In this document: positions 18,274-27,627 of the stretch, piece after piece
How positions within the stretch are numbered: position 1 is the stretch's first letter
Layout: each line of letters starts with the position of its first letter
DNA from: Saccharibacillus sp. JS10
GTDB lineage: Bacteria; Bacillota; Bacilli; Paenibacillales; Paenibacillaceae
DNA: 64,000 nucleotides
Reading direction: 5' to 3'
NCBI RefSeq assembly: GCF_024436065.1
Contig: NZ_JANFNS010000001.1
Coordinates: forward strand, 372,001-436,000
Program-made: the position numbers and the translations under genes
Notes under the pieces: generated by a model
The model's database searches: none
Told to the model about the DNA's origin: nothing
The model's input: only the letters and a program-made list of their open reading frames with translations

Positions 18274-19494
18274 ATGGAAAAGAAAGATTGCATCGCAATG
18301 TTGCTGGCAGGAGGAGAAGGTCGCAGATTGGCCCCACTGACGTCTACGATCGCCAAACCTGCCGTACCTTTCGGCGGGCACTACCGTATTATCGATTTTC
18401 CTCTCAGCAACTGCCTCAATTCAGGTATCGACACAGTAGGCGTACTGACTCAGTATGCAGCTGAATCGTTACATGACCATATAGGAGACGGCACACCTTG
18501 GAAAATCAATACACAAAGCGGCGAGATCGCTCTTTTGCCACCTGGTAAACAAGGCGAATATCGCGGAACAGCCGATGCCATTACTAAAAATATCGCGTAT
18601 ATCGATAACCAAAATCCGGAACACGTACTGATTTTGTCCGGTGATCATATCTACCATATGGATTACGCAGAAATGATTGAAGCTCATAACAACTCCGGTG
18701 CAGATGCTACGTTGTCTGTCATGGAAGTTCCGCTTAACGAAGCGCATCGTTTTGGTATCATTACAACAGATGCTGATATGAAAATCGTGGATTTCACAGA
18801 GAAACCTGCAGAACCGATGAGCAGTCTTGCTTCGATGGGTATCTACGTATTCAAATGGTCGTATCTGCGTAACTATTTGATCGAAGACGCTAATAAAGAA
18901 GAATCTGGTCATGATTTCGGTAAAGACCTGCTTCCTTTGATGCTGCAAGACGGTTCGCAATTGACGGCGTATCCTTTTGCTGGCTATTGGAGAGACGTAG
19001 GCACAGCAAACAGCCTGTGGGAAGCTCATATGGATTTGCTCGGCGATAATAGCCAATTCAGCTTAAACAAACCGGAATGGCCGATGTATACGTACCGTCA
19101 AGAAAGCCGTCCAGCATTGTTCCGTCGTACTCTCGCTCTTTCTCCAATTGACTCGATGGTTCACGAAGCTTGCATCAACGAAGGTTCGATCAAACATTCG
19201 GTCTTGTTCCGAGATGTTGAAGTTGGTAAAGGCTCGACGATTATGGATAGTGTGATTATGCCAGAAGCGACAATCGGACGTAATGTAAAAATTCAGTATG
19301 CCATTATCGGTGAAGGTGCCGTTATTGAAGATGGTGCTGTTGTTTCTGGAACTCAGGAAAACATTTTGATGATCGGTCCAAATGAAGTGGTTGAAGCAAC
19401 ACCTGTGATTCACCCTCAAACGGTAGCCGTGCATACATTAACCGAAACATTCGAGCCTGTGGCTTTACGCCGCGCTGAAGGATTGTCTTCTTAA
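18274..19494 (+). CDS. glgC: Glucose-1-phosphate adenylyltransferase
   Basis: 406 residues from ATG at 18274, chosen because GGGAGGG lies about 8 nt upstream; the open frame extends 31 codons further 5' without a ribosome site. LLAGGEGRRLAPLTSTIAKPAVPFGG is the nucleotidyl-transferase signature; later VLILSGDHIYHMDY and FTEKP. The C-terminus is a left-handed beta-helix (IMDSVIMPEATIGRNVKIQYAIIGEGAVIEDGA). It makes ADP-glucose, the committed step of glycogen synthesis. It is divergent from glgBA, and no glgD follows. Confidence 0.95.
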   Translation: MEKKDCIAMLLAGGEGRRLAPLTSTIAKPAVPFGGHYRIIDFPLSNCLNSGIDTVGVLTQYAAESLHDHIGDGTPWKINTQSGEIALLPPGKQGEYRGTADAITKNIAYIDNQNPEHVLILSGDHIYHMDYAEMIEAHNNSGADATLSVMEVPLNEAHRFGIITTDADMKIVDFTEKPAEPMSSLASMGIYVFKWSYLRNYLIEDANKEESGHDFGKDLLPLMLQDGSQLTAYPFAGYWRDVGTANSLWEAHMDLLGDNSQFSLNKPEWPMYTYRQESRPALFRRTLALSPIDSMVHEACINEGSIKHSVLFRDVEVGKGSTIMDSVIMPEATIGRNVKIQYAIIGEGAVIEDGAVVSGTQENILMIGPNEVVEATPVIHPQTVAVHTLTETFEPVALRRAEGLSS

Positions 19495-19521
19495 TTCGAA
19501 AAATTCCGAGCAATCGGTTCT

Positions 19522-19566
19522 AAAAAAGCCTTTCCCGACTAGATCTTTATACCGGGAAAGGCTTTT
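19522..19566. terminator. Bidirectional terminator between glgC and a GNAT gene
   Basis: AAAAAAGCCTTTCCCG and CCGGGAAAGGCTTTT, a long stem with T-runs for both strands, between convergent genes. Confidence 0.9.
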
Positions 19567-19577
19567 CTCATGTCTTT

Positions 19578-20093
19578 TTAGAAGACCTTCTCATATAGAT
19601 TGACGTAACGTCCACCTACACTTCGCTTTAAATCACGCTCTGCAATCCACTGGAACCCGCATCGTCGATAATACTCATTCAGCGTAGGCAGATGCTTCAC
19701 ACAATCTAGCCGCAAACCACGTTTATGAAGACGTATTGCTTCTTGCTCAGCAAAAGAAATCATAAATTCTCCATAATGAAGTCCACGATAAGCCGAGCGA
19801 ACCGTCAAACGATGCAGATACAAATAATCTTCATCATTCAACTCTTCCCAATAGGAGGGGTCGCTATTTTGGAGCGTGAACAGACCCGCAGCTTGATGCT
19901 CTTTTTCCAAAATAAACACTCTTCGACTTACAAAGTATTCGCTGACTGTCTTTTCGTTAAACATTTCAGGCTTCCATTGTTCAATTCCTTGTTCCACCAT
20001 CGCTTGCGCTGCTTCTTGCAACATCTCTACTAAAATCGGAGCGTCTGAGACCGAAGCTTCGCGAATCGCTAGAGAAGAATCGTAAACTTCCAT
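19578..20093 (-). CDS. GNAT family N-acetyltransferase
   Basis: 171 residues from ATG at 20093, preceded by AGGGTGA at 7 nt. Motif A lies in YLHRLTVRSAYRGLHYGEFMISFAEQEA, followed by LRLDCVKHLPTLNEYYRRCGFQWI, the usual acetyl-CoA-binding and C-terminal YYxxxGF elements. It is the last gene of a leftward run after the sensor kinase (46-bp gap) and may be co-transcribed. Substrate unknown. Confidence 0.85.
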   Translation of the reverse strand: MEVYDSSLAIREASVSDAPILVEMLQEAAQAMVEQGIEQWKPEMFNEKTVSEYFVSRRVFILEKEHQAAGLFTLQNSDPSYWEELNDEDYLYLHRLTVRSAYRGLHYGEFMISFAEQEAIRLHKRGLRLDCVKHLPTLNEYYRRCGFQWIAERDLKRSVGGRYVNLYEKVF

Positions 20094-20139
20094 TGTAAGT
20101 TCACCCTGCTTTCGATAACTCATAACAGTAGTGCTCGAT

Positions 20140-21594
20140 TCACACATCTTCTGTAGAATCGGGCTGCGGAGCTGGTAACTCCGTTTTGACTTCTTGTGCT
20201 TCCAGCAACGGCAGTTTCACGCTAACTGTCGTCCCTACACCAAGTTCACTCGTCATATCGAGCTCTCCCTCATGCAGTTCGACCAATTGTTGCGTAATCG
20301 CAAGCCCAAGACCTGTTCCGCCGCCTTGTGTATTCACTTGGAAAAAGCGGTCTTTCACTCGTTTTAGATTTTCTTCATCGATACCGATTCCTTGGTCTTG
20401 CACCGCTGTACGCACCCAACCTTCTTCGCGCGTCATATGCAGGACGATAACCGAATTTTCATGAGAAAATTTAATCGCATTATCTACAATATTCAAAAAG
20501 ACTTGTTTTAACCGATTGGCGTCGCCATACACGGCAAAACTTTCTTCGTCTGCTTCCAGACGCAAATGAACTTTTTTGAGTTCCGCTTTCGCCCATACAT
20601 TCAGAACAATTTCTTTCAAAAGTTCTTTCAGTTCGACATGCGTCATCGTAAGTTTCATCTCATTTTGTTGCAGCTTCGAGAAGTCTAGCAGCTCTTCGAC
20701 CAAGCCAATCAATCTTTCTGTCTCTTTCGAAATAATGCCCATTCCGATCCTTGTCTCGTCCGGATCGTATCCGCCGGAATCCAGCGTCTCGCTCCATCCT
20801 TTGATCGAAGTAAGCGGCGTTCGAAGTTCGTGCGAGATCGAAGAAACAAAATCGTCTTTAATCTGATTGCTTCGCACAATTTCTTCTGCCATATAGTTCA
20901 AGGTCGAGCCCATCTCTCCCAGCTCGTACCGATAATCCCCTTCGACTCTGACATCGAATCGCCCTTTTGCCATCTGCGCGGAGACCGCAATAATATTGTT
21001 GATCGGCTTAACGATCGAGTTCGCCAATCCGATACTGACAATCAAGACAATGACCATGATCCCCACGATAATCGACATCGAAACAAACGTAATCTCCAGC
21101 AATCGCTGGTTAACTTTTTCGATCGAGGTGACGAATCTTGCCAAATAGACTTGACCGCCGCCCGGTTGGAGCGTCGTCGTCACTGCCATAACCGGTTCTC
21201 CTGTTGTCGCTTGACGTCCGATCCATTTTGCGGTGTTACCCGAAGCCAAAGCTTGCGGAATATCACTCGTTTGAACCGGTTTGTCCGCGCGAAAGCCTGA
21301 AGAACTGATCAGTACGTCACCTGTACTATTCAAAATTTGCAGTTCCGCATCCGGCAGTTTGAGCAGACTCAAAATTTGCGTCAGGTACTCCATCTCCCCA
21401 TAATCGCCTGCACTCGTCGAAATTAAAGCACTTCGCACCGTCACATCGATATGGCTTGAAATCATATTGTAGATCGTATCGTAATAATAGGCACGAATCG
21501 CAAACAAAAACACCACTTCCACGAGCATCAGCGCCAGGAAGATGACGATGAAATAGTGCATGACGATCTGCCTGCCGATGCCTTTCTTAATCAT
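20140..21594 (-). CDS. Two-component sensor histidine kinase
   Basis: 484 residues from ATG at 21594, overlapping the response-regulator stop as ATGA. Helix 1 (about 10-35), an extracytoplasmic sensor domain to about residue 165, helix 2, HAMP (VKPINNIIAVSAQMAKGRFDV), HisKA with the phospho-acceptor in SSISHELRTPLTSIKGW, and HATPase_c with N-box NIVDNAIKFS, GIGIDEENL and GTGLGLAI. The signal is unknown. The unusually acidic tail (ELPAPQPDSTEDV) lies outside the catalytic domain. Pairs with the upstream regulator. Confidence 0.93.
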   Translation of the reverse strand: MIKKGIGRQIVMHYFIVIFLALMLVEVVFLFAIRAYYYDTIYNMISSHIDVTVRSALISTSAGDYGEMEYLTQILSLLKLPDAELQILNSTGDVLISSSGFRADKPVQTSDIPQALASGNTAKWIGRQATTGEPVMAVTTTLQPGGGQVYLARFVTSIEKVNQRLLEITFVSMSIIVGIMVIVLIVSIGLANSIVKPINNIIAVSAQMAKGRFDVRVEGDYRYELGEMGSTLNYMAEEIVRSNQIKDDFVSSISHELRTPLTSIKGWSETLDSGGYDPDETRIGMGIISKETERLIGLVEELLDFSKLQQNEMKLTMTHVELKELLKEIVLNVWAKAELKKVHLRLEADEESFAVYGDANRLKQVFLNIVDNAIKFSHENSVIVLHMTREEGWVRTAVQDQGIGIDEENLKRVKDRFFQVNTQGGGTGLGLAITQQLVELHEGELDMTSELGVGTTVSVKLPLLEAQEVKTELPAPQPDSTEDV

Positions 21595-22289
21595 TGACCT
21601 TGACCTTTCCATTTATACCCGTGCCCCCATACCGTTTGTAAGTATTCCGGTTCGGATGGATTGTCTTCGATCTTTTGGCGCAGTCTACGGATATTGACGT
21701 CTACAATCTTCGGATCGCCCATATATTCTTTGCCCCATACGTGATCGAGCAATACATCCCGGCTAAGCGGCGTATTTTCTTTTTCCAAAAAGAATTGAAT
21801 CAACGAGAACTCGGTCGGTGTCAATTCGATCGCCAGATTGTTCTTTTTGAATTGTTTGGAAATCAAGTCCAGCTTGAACGGGCCGGAGTCGAAAGTAACT
21901 TTAGCCGCTGTTTCTTGATGAACATTGACACGGCGCAGTAAAGAGCGAATCCGCGCAATCAATTCTGTCGGGCTAAAAGGCTTGCTTACATGGTCGTCCG
22001 CACCGACAGACAGCGCATAGACTTTATCTTGTTCTTGCACTTTCGCAGTCAAAAAGATAATGCCCATTCGTTCGTTCGTTTCTCGAATCCGGCGACATAC
22101 CTCAAATCCGTCGATTCCCGGAACCATGACGTCGAGCAGTGCCACATCAATACCCGGAACAGTTTGCAAAATATGCAACGCTTCGTTTCCTTCTCCGGCT
22201 TCCAACACTTCGAATCCATTACGCTTCAAGTTAATGACAATAAAACTGCGGATCGATTCTTCATCTTCCAAAATCAACACTTTACTCAT
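21591..22289 (-). CDS. OmpR/PhoB family response regulator
   Basis: 232 residues from ATG at 22289 with AAGGGGAG upstream. The receiver domain shows EDEE, phospho-acceptor Asp in ALLDVMVPGIDG and K in VSKPFSPTEL; the C-terminal winged helix contains LTPTEFSLIQFFLEKENTPLSRDVLLDHVWGKEY. It is coupled to the kinase by a 4-bp overlap. Targets are unknown; the lipoprotein and ABC ATPase upstream on the same strand are candidate partners. Confidence 0.94.
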   Translation of the reverse strand: MSKVLILEDEESIRSFIVINLKRNGFEVLEAGEGNEALHILQTVPGIDVALLDVMVPGIDGFEVCRRIRETNERMGIIFLTAKVQEQDKVYALSVGADDHVSKPFSPTELIARIRSLLRRVNVHQETAAKVTFDSGPFKLDLISKQFKKNNLAIELTPTEFSLIQFFLEKENTPLSRDVLLDHVWGKEYMGDPKIVDVNIRRLRQKIEDNPSEPEYLQTVWGHGYKWKGQGQ

Positions 22290-22348
22290 AAGGCTCCCCT
22301 TCCCGGATCTGAACATCCGTCTGTTTTTCTTGGTATATGAACGATTGA

Positions 22349-23665
22349 TCAGGTTGCAGGAACGCCTGCTTTTTGCACGCCCAAATCTCCATTCGAATTC
22401 ACCCGGTAAGCGATGACCTGACTGCTGGTACTATAAAGCTTGATCCAGCCTTTATCTTCAGATTCATTTTGCCATTGCGCCGGTGTGAAAAAGCGAACTT
22501 CTTCAATCCATTCGCGGTTATCTGTTCGAACGAATTTCAAATATTTATCCATGATCGATACCGTATCCAGCGTTACGTTTTTCAACAACTTTCCGGGGAA
22601 AGGTTGAAGCACAAATCTGCCTCCCGGGTCACGATATTGTTCCATCACCGGATCCAATCCTTTTTTCTTGTCCCATTGACTGTATAACGTAAGCATCGGA
22701 ATATCTTCTTTATTCTCGAAATAACTCCATCCGTCCGGAACACTGAGCAATCCGATTTCAATAATTCCGTCGCCGTTCACATCTTCGCTTTTGACCCATC
22801 CATCGCGGAAGGCTGCATCTTCACTAAGTACCGATTGCAGAATACCATTTTTCATGACGACGATCTGCGTATAAGAACCGGAACCGATCATAATATCGAG
22901 TACCAGCCCATTTTGGTTAGGTGCCACTTCACCCGAAGTCGCGTTATAATATCCGGTGACCGTTTTGTTTGGAAGCAAGATCGAAGAAAGTTCTTTGAAA
23001 TTGTTGTCTTCGAACTGATACGTTTTGATATCGGTTCCGACATTGGATCGCAAGTTAATTAACGACAGTTCGCTTTTGCCGTCTCCATTCAGGTCAATCA
23101 GTGAAAATGCCGAATAGGCAAGCTTGTTGCCAAGTTTCTCGAGCGATGCGCTCACTTCGGAATTGACGTACGAATAGACCATCAGGATATTACTGCCTCC
23201 GAATAACGGATCTTCGCCTTCCGTGCTGTATCCTGCCAAAATGTCGACCGCGCCGTTGCCCGAAATATCCGCGAATTCCAGTTTGTCGAGCACGGTGCCT
23301 TCTCCTTCGATATCGAGCACTTTTACCCAAGTTCCGTCTTGATCTTGCAAGATCATCACATGCAGATTTTCTCCGCTGTTTGCCGGTTTATAAAATAAGA
23401 TCGCTTCGTTTACGCCGTCGCCATCCAGATCTTCATAACGGATCGCGCTTGTATCTTTGGAATCGCGCGCTCGTACTTCCACGGCTCCCGCTGGGAGCTG
23501 ACGGTCGATCGTACTACGCAGCGCTTCTTTGTCAGCGGGTAGACGCGGCGGCTGGATCAGCGTAGTCGGATCAGGAAGCGATAACGTATCGCTACATCCT
23601 GACAACAAAAGCAGACCTAATGTCCCGGCAAGGCTTAACCAAAATTTTTTCATCCTTTTGCTCAC
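22349..23665 (-). CDS. FG-GAP/VCBS-repeat lipoprotein
   Basis: 438 residues with a lipoprotein signal (FWLSLAGTLGLLLLSGCS), so probably anchored on the outer face of the membrane. It has at least four calcium-loop-like repeats: YEDLDGDGVNEAILF, FADISGNGAVDILAG, LIDLNGDGKSELSLI and DVNGDGIIEIGLLS, suggesting an integrin-like beta-propeller. It lies between an ABC ATPase and a two-component system and could be part of signal sensing. GTG at 23665 is used; the ribosome site is weak. Function unknown. Confidence 0.8.
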   Translation of the reverse strand: MSKRMKKFWLSLAGTLGLLLLSGCSDTLSLPDPTTLIQPPRLPADKEALRSTIDRQLPAGAVEVRARDSKDTSAIRYEDLDGDGVNEAILFYKPANSGENLHVMILQDQDGTWVKVLDIEGEGTVLDKLEFADISGNGAVDILAGYSTEGEDPLFGGSNILMVYSYVNSEVSASLEKLGNKLAYSAFSLIDLNGDGKSELSLINLRSNVGTDIKTYQFEDNNFKELSSILLPNKTVTGYYNATSGEVAPNQNGLVLDIMIGSGSYTQIVVMKNGILQSVLSEDAAFRDGWVKSEDVNGDGIIEIGLLSVPDGWSYFENKEDIPMLTLYSQWDKKKGLDPVMEQYRDPGGRFVLQPFPGKLLKNVTLDTVSIMDKYLKFVRTDNREWIEEVRFFTPAQWQNESEDKGWIKLYSTSSQVIAYRVNSNGDLGVQKAGVPAT

Positions 23666-23707
23666 TCTTTTCTGCTTAGGCGCCGGTCAAACGATGCCGA
23701 AATCTGA

Positions 23708-24433
23708 TTATAAGCGGCTTTTCTCCGCTGTAGTCAGGCGACGACCGCGAACGTCCAGAATGATCTTGCCTTCTTCCATCACCCATATTCGGCTTGCATG
23801 CCGTTCAGCAAGTTCTATAGGAAGCACCGCGACGACCGTCGTTTCCTGCGTTTCGCACAAATTTTTCAACATGCCCAGTACATGATCAGCGGTATGCGGA
23901 TCGAGCCCGATTACCGGCTCATCCGCGAGCAGCACATTAGCTCCATGAGCCATCGCCCGAGCTGTGGCAATCCGCTGCTGTTCACCGCCGCTCAAATTAC
24001 CGGCTTTCAATTTGGCTTTATCCAATAAACCGAACGATTCGATAGTATCCATCGCGCCCATATAATCGTCGGTTCGAACCATCCCCGTAAAACGTCGCCA
24101 TGCCGGAGTCTGTCCAACTTGACCAATCAATACATTTTTGAGTGCTGTACGATTCGGATCCAGATCCGGATTTTGTTTCAAGTACGCCCATTCTCTGCGA
24201 ATACGACGCTTGCCGCTCCATCCTGCTTTGAATACATCCAGATCGTCGACGATAAAGCTACCGCCATCCCAATCTTCTTGCAGAGCTAGACAGCGAAGCA
24301 AGGTACTTTTCCCACTGCCGCTCCCACCGACGATTGCTACAAATTCGCCGCGAACCAAATCAAAGTCTATGCCTTTAAGGATCGACGTTTTATCACTAGT
24401 TACCGTCTTTTTTAAGCCTCTCACCTTAATCAT
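23708..24433 (-). CDS. ABC transporter ATP-binding protein (PhnC-like), no adjacent permease
   Basis: 241 residues with Walker A GGSGSGKST, signature NLSGGEQQRIATARAMA, Walker B VLLADEPVIGLDP and an atypical switch region with VVAVLPIELAERHAS, where the usual switch His in the D/T-H pattern is not evident. The Q-loop YLKQNPDLDPNRTALKNVLIGQVG and the insert TPAWRRFTGM resemble phosphonate-import ATPases. No membrane permease or substrate-binding subunit of the classical type lies nearby; the flanking genes are an MFS protein and an FG-GAP lipoprotein. Partner unknown. Confidence 0.85.
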   Translation of the reverse strand: MIKVRGLKKTVTSDKTSILKGIDFDLVRGEFVAIVGGSGSGKSTLLRCLALQEDWDGGSFIVDDLDVFKAGWSGKRRIRREWAYLKQNPDLDPNRTALKNVLIGQVGQTPAWRRFTGMVRTDDYMGAMDTIESFGLLDKAKLKAGNLSGGEQQRIATARAMAHGANVLLADEPVIGLDPHTADHVLGMLKNLCETQETTVVAVLPIELAERHASRIWVMEEGKIILDVRGRRLTTAEKSRL

Positions 24434-24506
24434 ACGCTATCCGACTCCCCTGACTTGGTAAACTTCACTTCTCTAGTGTACCCCGAAACGTTCGCTAAAT
24501 GCCACG

Positions 24507-25682
24507 TCAGGAGGTCTTTTTCTCGAACTTTTTCACAGAGCCGCCTCGGAAAAAGAATCCCATCAGACCAAATAACATATAAGCACCGCCCATAATCCAA
24601 AAAAGCAAAAACGGTGAACCATGCTGCATGCCAAATCCTCCGATTCCCGGTCCAACCATACTGCCAAGACTGAAATGGAACGATGCGACCACATTGGCAG
24701 AAGGAATGAGTGCTCTAGGTAGCAAATCTGCCGCATAAGCCATTCCGAGCGAATAGAACGATCCAACTAGACCACCGGCAACCAGGAACAACGCCATATT
24801 TGCCCAAAAATGCGTTCCGGCAAGCGGAACCAGAGCAAACAGCAACCCGCCACAGATTCCGGCTGCGATCAAAATAGGGCGTCGACCGTAACGATCGCTT
24901 AACATGCCGAGCGGTAATTGCAAAATCAATCCACCGATTCCGATGCCCAGCAGGAGCAGCGCAATATCTTCTTTGACAAAACCGACGCGCAATCCGTAGA
25001 CCGGGAAGTTTCCGTTAAGCGAAGCTTCCATATAGCCGTACAAAAATGCCGGGATCAGCGCAAACCAAGCATACCGATAAATACGCGGGAATCTGGCAAA
25101 GCCTTTATGTTCTTGCAAATCGCGTTCTGGCTTATACTCCGGCAAAAAACGCATGACAAGAATCAAAACCAACAAAAACAGAACGGCTAATGCAACGAAC
25201 GGAACATAATCGCCATAGTCGATCAACCCGATCCCAAGCGGCCCTACGCTAAATCCGATTCCGTAAGACATGCCGTAGAGCGATAAATTCCGACCGCGGT
25301 TTTCGGCAGGTGTGACGAGTAAAACCCAAAGCTGCGCGACATAGTTTAATGCGCTATCGCCTGCTCCGACAATCAAGCGCAGTACGAACCATACGCCGAT
25401 ACTCGGAATAAGCGGAAACAAAGGCAAAGCAATCAAGACCATAAGCAGGCCGCCGATCAGTAACTTTTTGAATCCGACGACGCCAACCAACCGTTCAGCG
25501 ACCAATGTCATCGCAAATGATCCAATATACAAAGCTGCCGAGTTCAGCCCGTTGACTGAAGCGGATACGCCTTGTTCTTCAAGCAAGATCGACAATAAAG
25601 GCAGTAACAACCCTTGACTCAGACCCGCCATCACGACGATCCCGAGCAAGATATAATAAGAAAAAGCAGAGCGAGAAGCCAA
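24507..25682 (-). CDS. MFS transporter
   Basis: About 391 residues with 12 predicted helices; the loop LGMLSDRYGRRP after the seventh helix is the MFS motif. TTG at 25682 is preferred because AAGGAAGG lies about 9 nt upstream; ATG at 25709 lacks a good site and would add nine residues. Likely a drug or sugar exporter, but no substrate is evident. It is the first of a leftward run (MFS, ATPase, lipoprotein, RR, HK, GNAT) and divergent from an ArsR-like regulator that might control it. Confidence 0.87.
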   Translation of the reverse strand: MASRSAFSYYILLGIVVMAGLSQGLLLPLLSILLEEQGVSASVNGLNSAALYIGSFAMTLVAERLVGVVGFKKLLIGGLLMVLIALPLFPLIPSIGVWFVLRLIVGAGDSALNYVAQLWVLLVTPAENRGRNLSLYGMSYGIGFSVGPLGIGLIDYGDYVPFVALAVLFLLVLILVMRFLPEYKPERDLQEHKGFARFPRIYRYAWFALIPAFLYGYMEASLNGNFPVYGLRVGFVKEDIALLLLGIGIGGLILQLPLGMLSDRYGRRPILIAAGICGGLLFALVPLAGTHFWANMALFLVAGGLVGSFYSLGMAYAADLLPRALIPSANVVASFHFSLGSMVGPGIGGFGMQHGSPFLLFWIMGGAYMLFGLMGFFFRGGSVKKFEKKTS

Positions 25683-25850
25683 CAGAAGATTCCTTCCTTT
25701 CGTGCGCATAAGCCGGTATACCTACCGCTGCGCGTAACCCTTGTAATAGTAGTGGACAAGTTCAAGCAAAACCATACATAATAAGTTCAAAAGAGATCTG
25801 TTTCATCGATCCAATCGATCAAGCATTTAGGGATCATAGGAGGTCGCGAC

Positions 25851-26771
25851 TTGAATAACTATAACGTCAAAATTGATGTATCCGAAATCTATGAACTTCT
25901 CGGTAGCTTTATGGTTCATACCACAAAAAAATGGCTACAAAACCTCGATATCGGCGCTACATGGTCGACTGAAGCGGAAGCGGGAATGCCAATCGAATTG
26001 CGCGCACGGTTTGCGGAAGCCGCGCAGTGGCCGTTTCTCGATTTTGATGCGCTGTACGCGCTTGTCATCGAACGCGAAGCCGAAGAAAATATTCCGGCTT
26101 TTCTGGATCGATTGCTGACTGAGCCTGCTGAACAATTGTTGGAGCGAATTTCTTCCCAGTTGCCAGATCTCACTCAAGAAGATGTATCTCGTATTCAACG
26201 CGACTACACGCCACTATTGAAATCATGGTATACTTATTACTTTAAGAATATTCAACATTCCATTATTCCTTTGATTGAAGAAGATGCGACTGAAAAGCGC
26301 GAACTCCTTCTTAAAATGGATGCTAGCGCATTGGTGGAATACGCATCGGGCGGTCTCGTTGTCGAAACGCCGCTCGATCTCAAAACCGTCATCTTGTTCC
26401 CAACCGTGCATAATCGTCCGATGAATACGTATTGCTTTTACGAAAATACGTTATTGATTCAATATCCGGTCGATGTGCCTCAAGAACAAGAAGACGAGCC
26501 GCCAACGGTACTTCTGCGTATGACGCGCGCTTTGGCGGTTCCGGATCGGTTAAAGTTGCTGCGTTATGTTGCCGATCAGCCGCGGTCTTTGATGGAAATG
26601 GAACGCGACCTGAAGCAACCTGCCGAAGCGCTAAAGCATCATATGGTATTACTTCGTACAGCCGGATTGCTTCGCACGCATATTGGCGAACAATTCAATG
26701 AAAAATTTAGTATTCGTCCCGATGGGGCATCGGAATTGCAAATGTTTCTGGAATCGTACCTACGTCTTTGA
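25851..26771 (+). CDS. ArsR-like winged-helix regulator with large N-terminal domain
   Basis: 306 residues, TTG start with AGGAGG at 8 nt. The C-terminal 85 residues (LRMTRALAVPDRLKLLRYVADQPRSLMEMERDLKQPAEALKHHMVLLRTAGLL) form an ArsR-type winged helix. The first 220 residues are a helical domain of the kind found in ArsR/DUF5937-type regulators of Bacillota. No metal-binding Cys cluster is visible. It is divergent from the MFS gene and 60 bp upstream of a HAD enzyme, so it may regulate either. Confidence 0.78.
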   Translation: MNNYNVKIDVSEIYELLGSFMVHTTKKWLQNLDIGATWSTEAEAGMPIELRARFAEAAQWPFLDFDALYALVIEREAEENIPAFLDRLLTEPAEQLLERISSQLPDLTQEDVSRIQRDYTPLLKSWYTYYFKNIQHSIIPLIEEDATEKRELLLKMDASALVEYASGGLVVETPLDLKTVILFPTVHNRPMNTYCFYENTLLIQYPVDVPQEQEDEPPTVLLRMTRALAVPDRLKLLRYVADQPRSLMEMERDLKQPAEALKHHMVLLRTAGLLRTHIGEQFNEKFSIRPDGASELQMFLESYLRL

Positions 26772-26830
26772 CCGGTTTCTCCGAACCATTAAGCCGAGCC
26801 TCATGGGAGCACACAAGGAGTGAATAGCCC

Positions 26831-27595
26831 ATGTTAGGCACCGAACACCAACATTTAATTTTTGACTTGGACGATACGTTAGTTTATTGCAATCGATATT
26901 TCGATCAGATTTTAGACGAATACATCGATCGAATGATACGCTGGTTTGCCCCTTACGGATTAGAAGCGCAGCAAGTGCGCGAAAAGCAACTGGAAATCGA
27001 TATTGCCGGCGTTCACGTCGTAGGTTTTGCCAGTCATCATTTTCCGGAATCGCTGATTGCCACTTACCGGTATTTCAATAAAGCCTATAATCGGATCGGT
27101 AGCGATGCAGAAGAAGCACAACTGATGAAACTGGGTCTAAGCGTCTACGATCACGAAGTCGAAGCGTATCCGGGTATGGTCGATACGTTAGAACAACTTC
27201 GCAGCGACGGACATTCCTTGTACCTCTATACAGGCGGCGAAGATCAAATTCAGCAACGTAAAATCGACCAAATGAAGCTGAGCACGTATTTTGGTTCCGA
27301 CATCTTTATTCGCCAGCATAAAAATGTCCAAGCGCTTGAAGGCATTTTGCTCCAAAAATCTTTGCCGCGCAGCACGACTTGGATGATCGGGAACTCGCTG
27401 CGTACCGATATTGCTCCTGCTCTTAACGCAGATATCAATGCCATCTATCTCAAGCAAGAAAACGAATGGGCATACAACATGATTGATCTGGATTCGAATT
27501 CCAAAGGCACGCTGCATACGATTTTAAAACTTCCGGAAGTACCGGAAATCATTACGAATTTCGCCCAAATCTCTCCTCAAAAACGGACCCTTTGA
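26831..27595 (+). CDS. HAD family hydrolase
   Basis: 254 residues. Motif I LIFDLDDTLVYCN (nucleophile DxD), motif II LYTGG, motif III near QQRKIDQM and motif IV WMIGNSLRTDIAPALNADINAIYL define a HAD-IA type phosphatase fold. The substrate is unknown. Ribosome site AAGGAGTG. It lies downstream of the ArsR-like gene on the same strand; its 3' end overlaps the hairpin terminator shared with topB. Confidence 0.88.
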   Translation: MLGTEHQHLIFDLDDTLVYCNRYFDQILDEYIDRMIRWFAPYGLEAQQVREKQLEIDIAGVHVVGFASHHFPESLIATYRYFNKAYNRIGSDAEEAQLMKLGLSVYDHEVEAYPGMVDTLEQLRSDGHSLYLYTGGEDQIQQRKIDQMKLSTYFGSDIFIRQHKNVQALEGILLQKSLPRSTTWMIGNSLRTDIAPALNADINAIYLKQENEWAYNMIDLDSNSKGTLHTILKLPEVPEIITNFAQISPQKRTL

Positions 27596-27614
27596 TCAAA
27601 GGGCCCGTTTTTTT
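27578..27614. terminator. Bidirectional terminator between the HAD gene and topB
   Basis: AAAACGGACCCTTTGATC continues into a matching right arm ending CCGTTTTTTT. The left arm lies within the last codons of the HAD gene. Confidence 0.88.
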
Positions 27615-27627
27615 AATATAAAGAATT

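Noticed and set aside
23708-24433. Phosphonate importer (phnC) assignment
   Set aside because: The ATPase resembles PhnC, but no phnD or phnE lies nearby and the neighbours are unrelated, so the gene name was not used.
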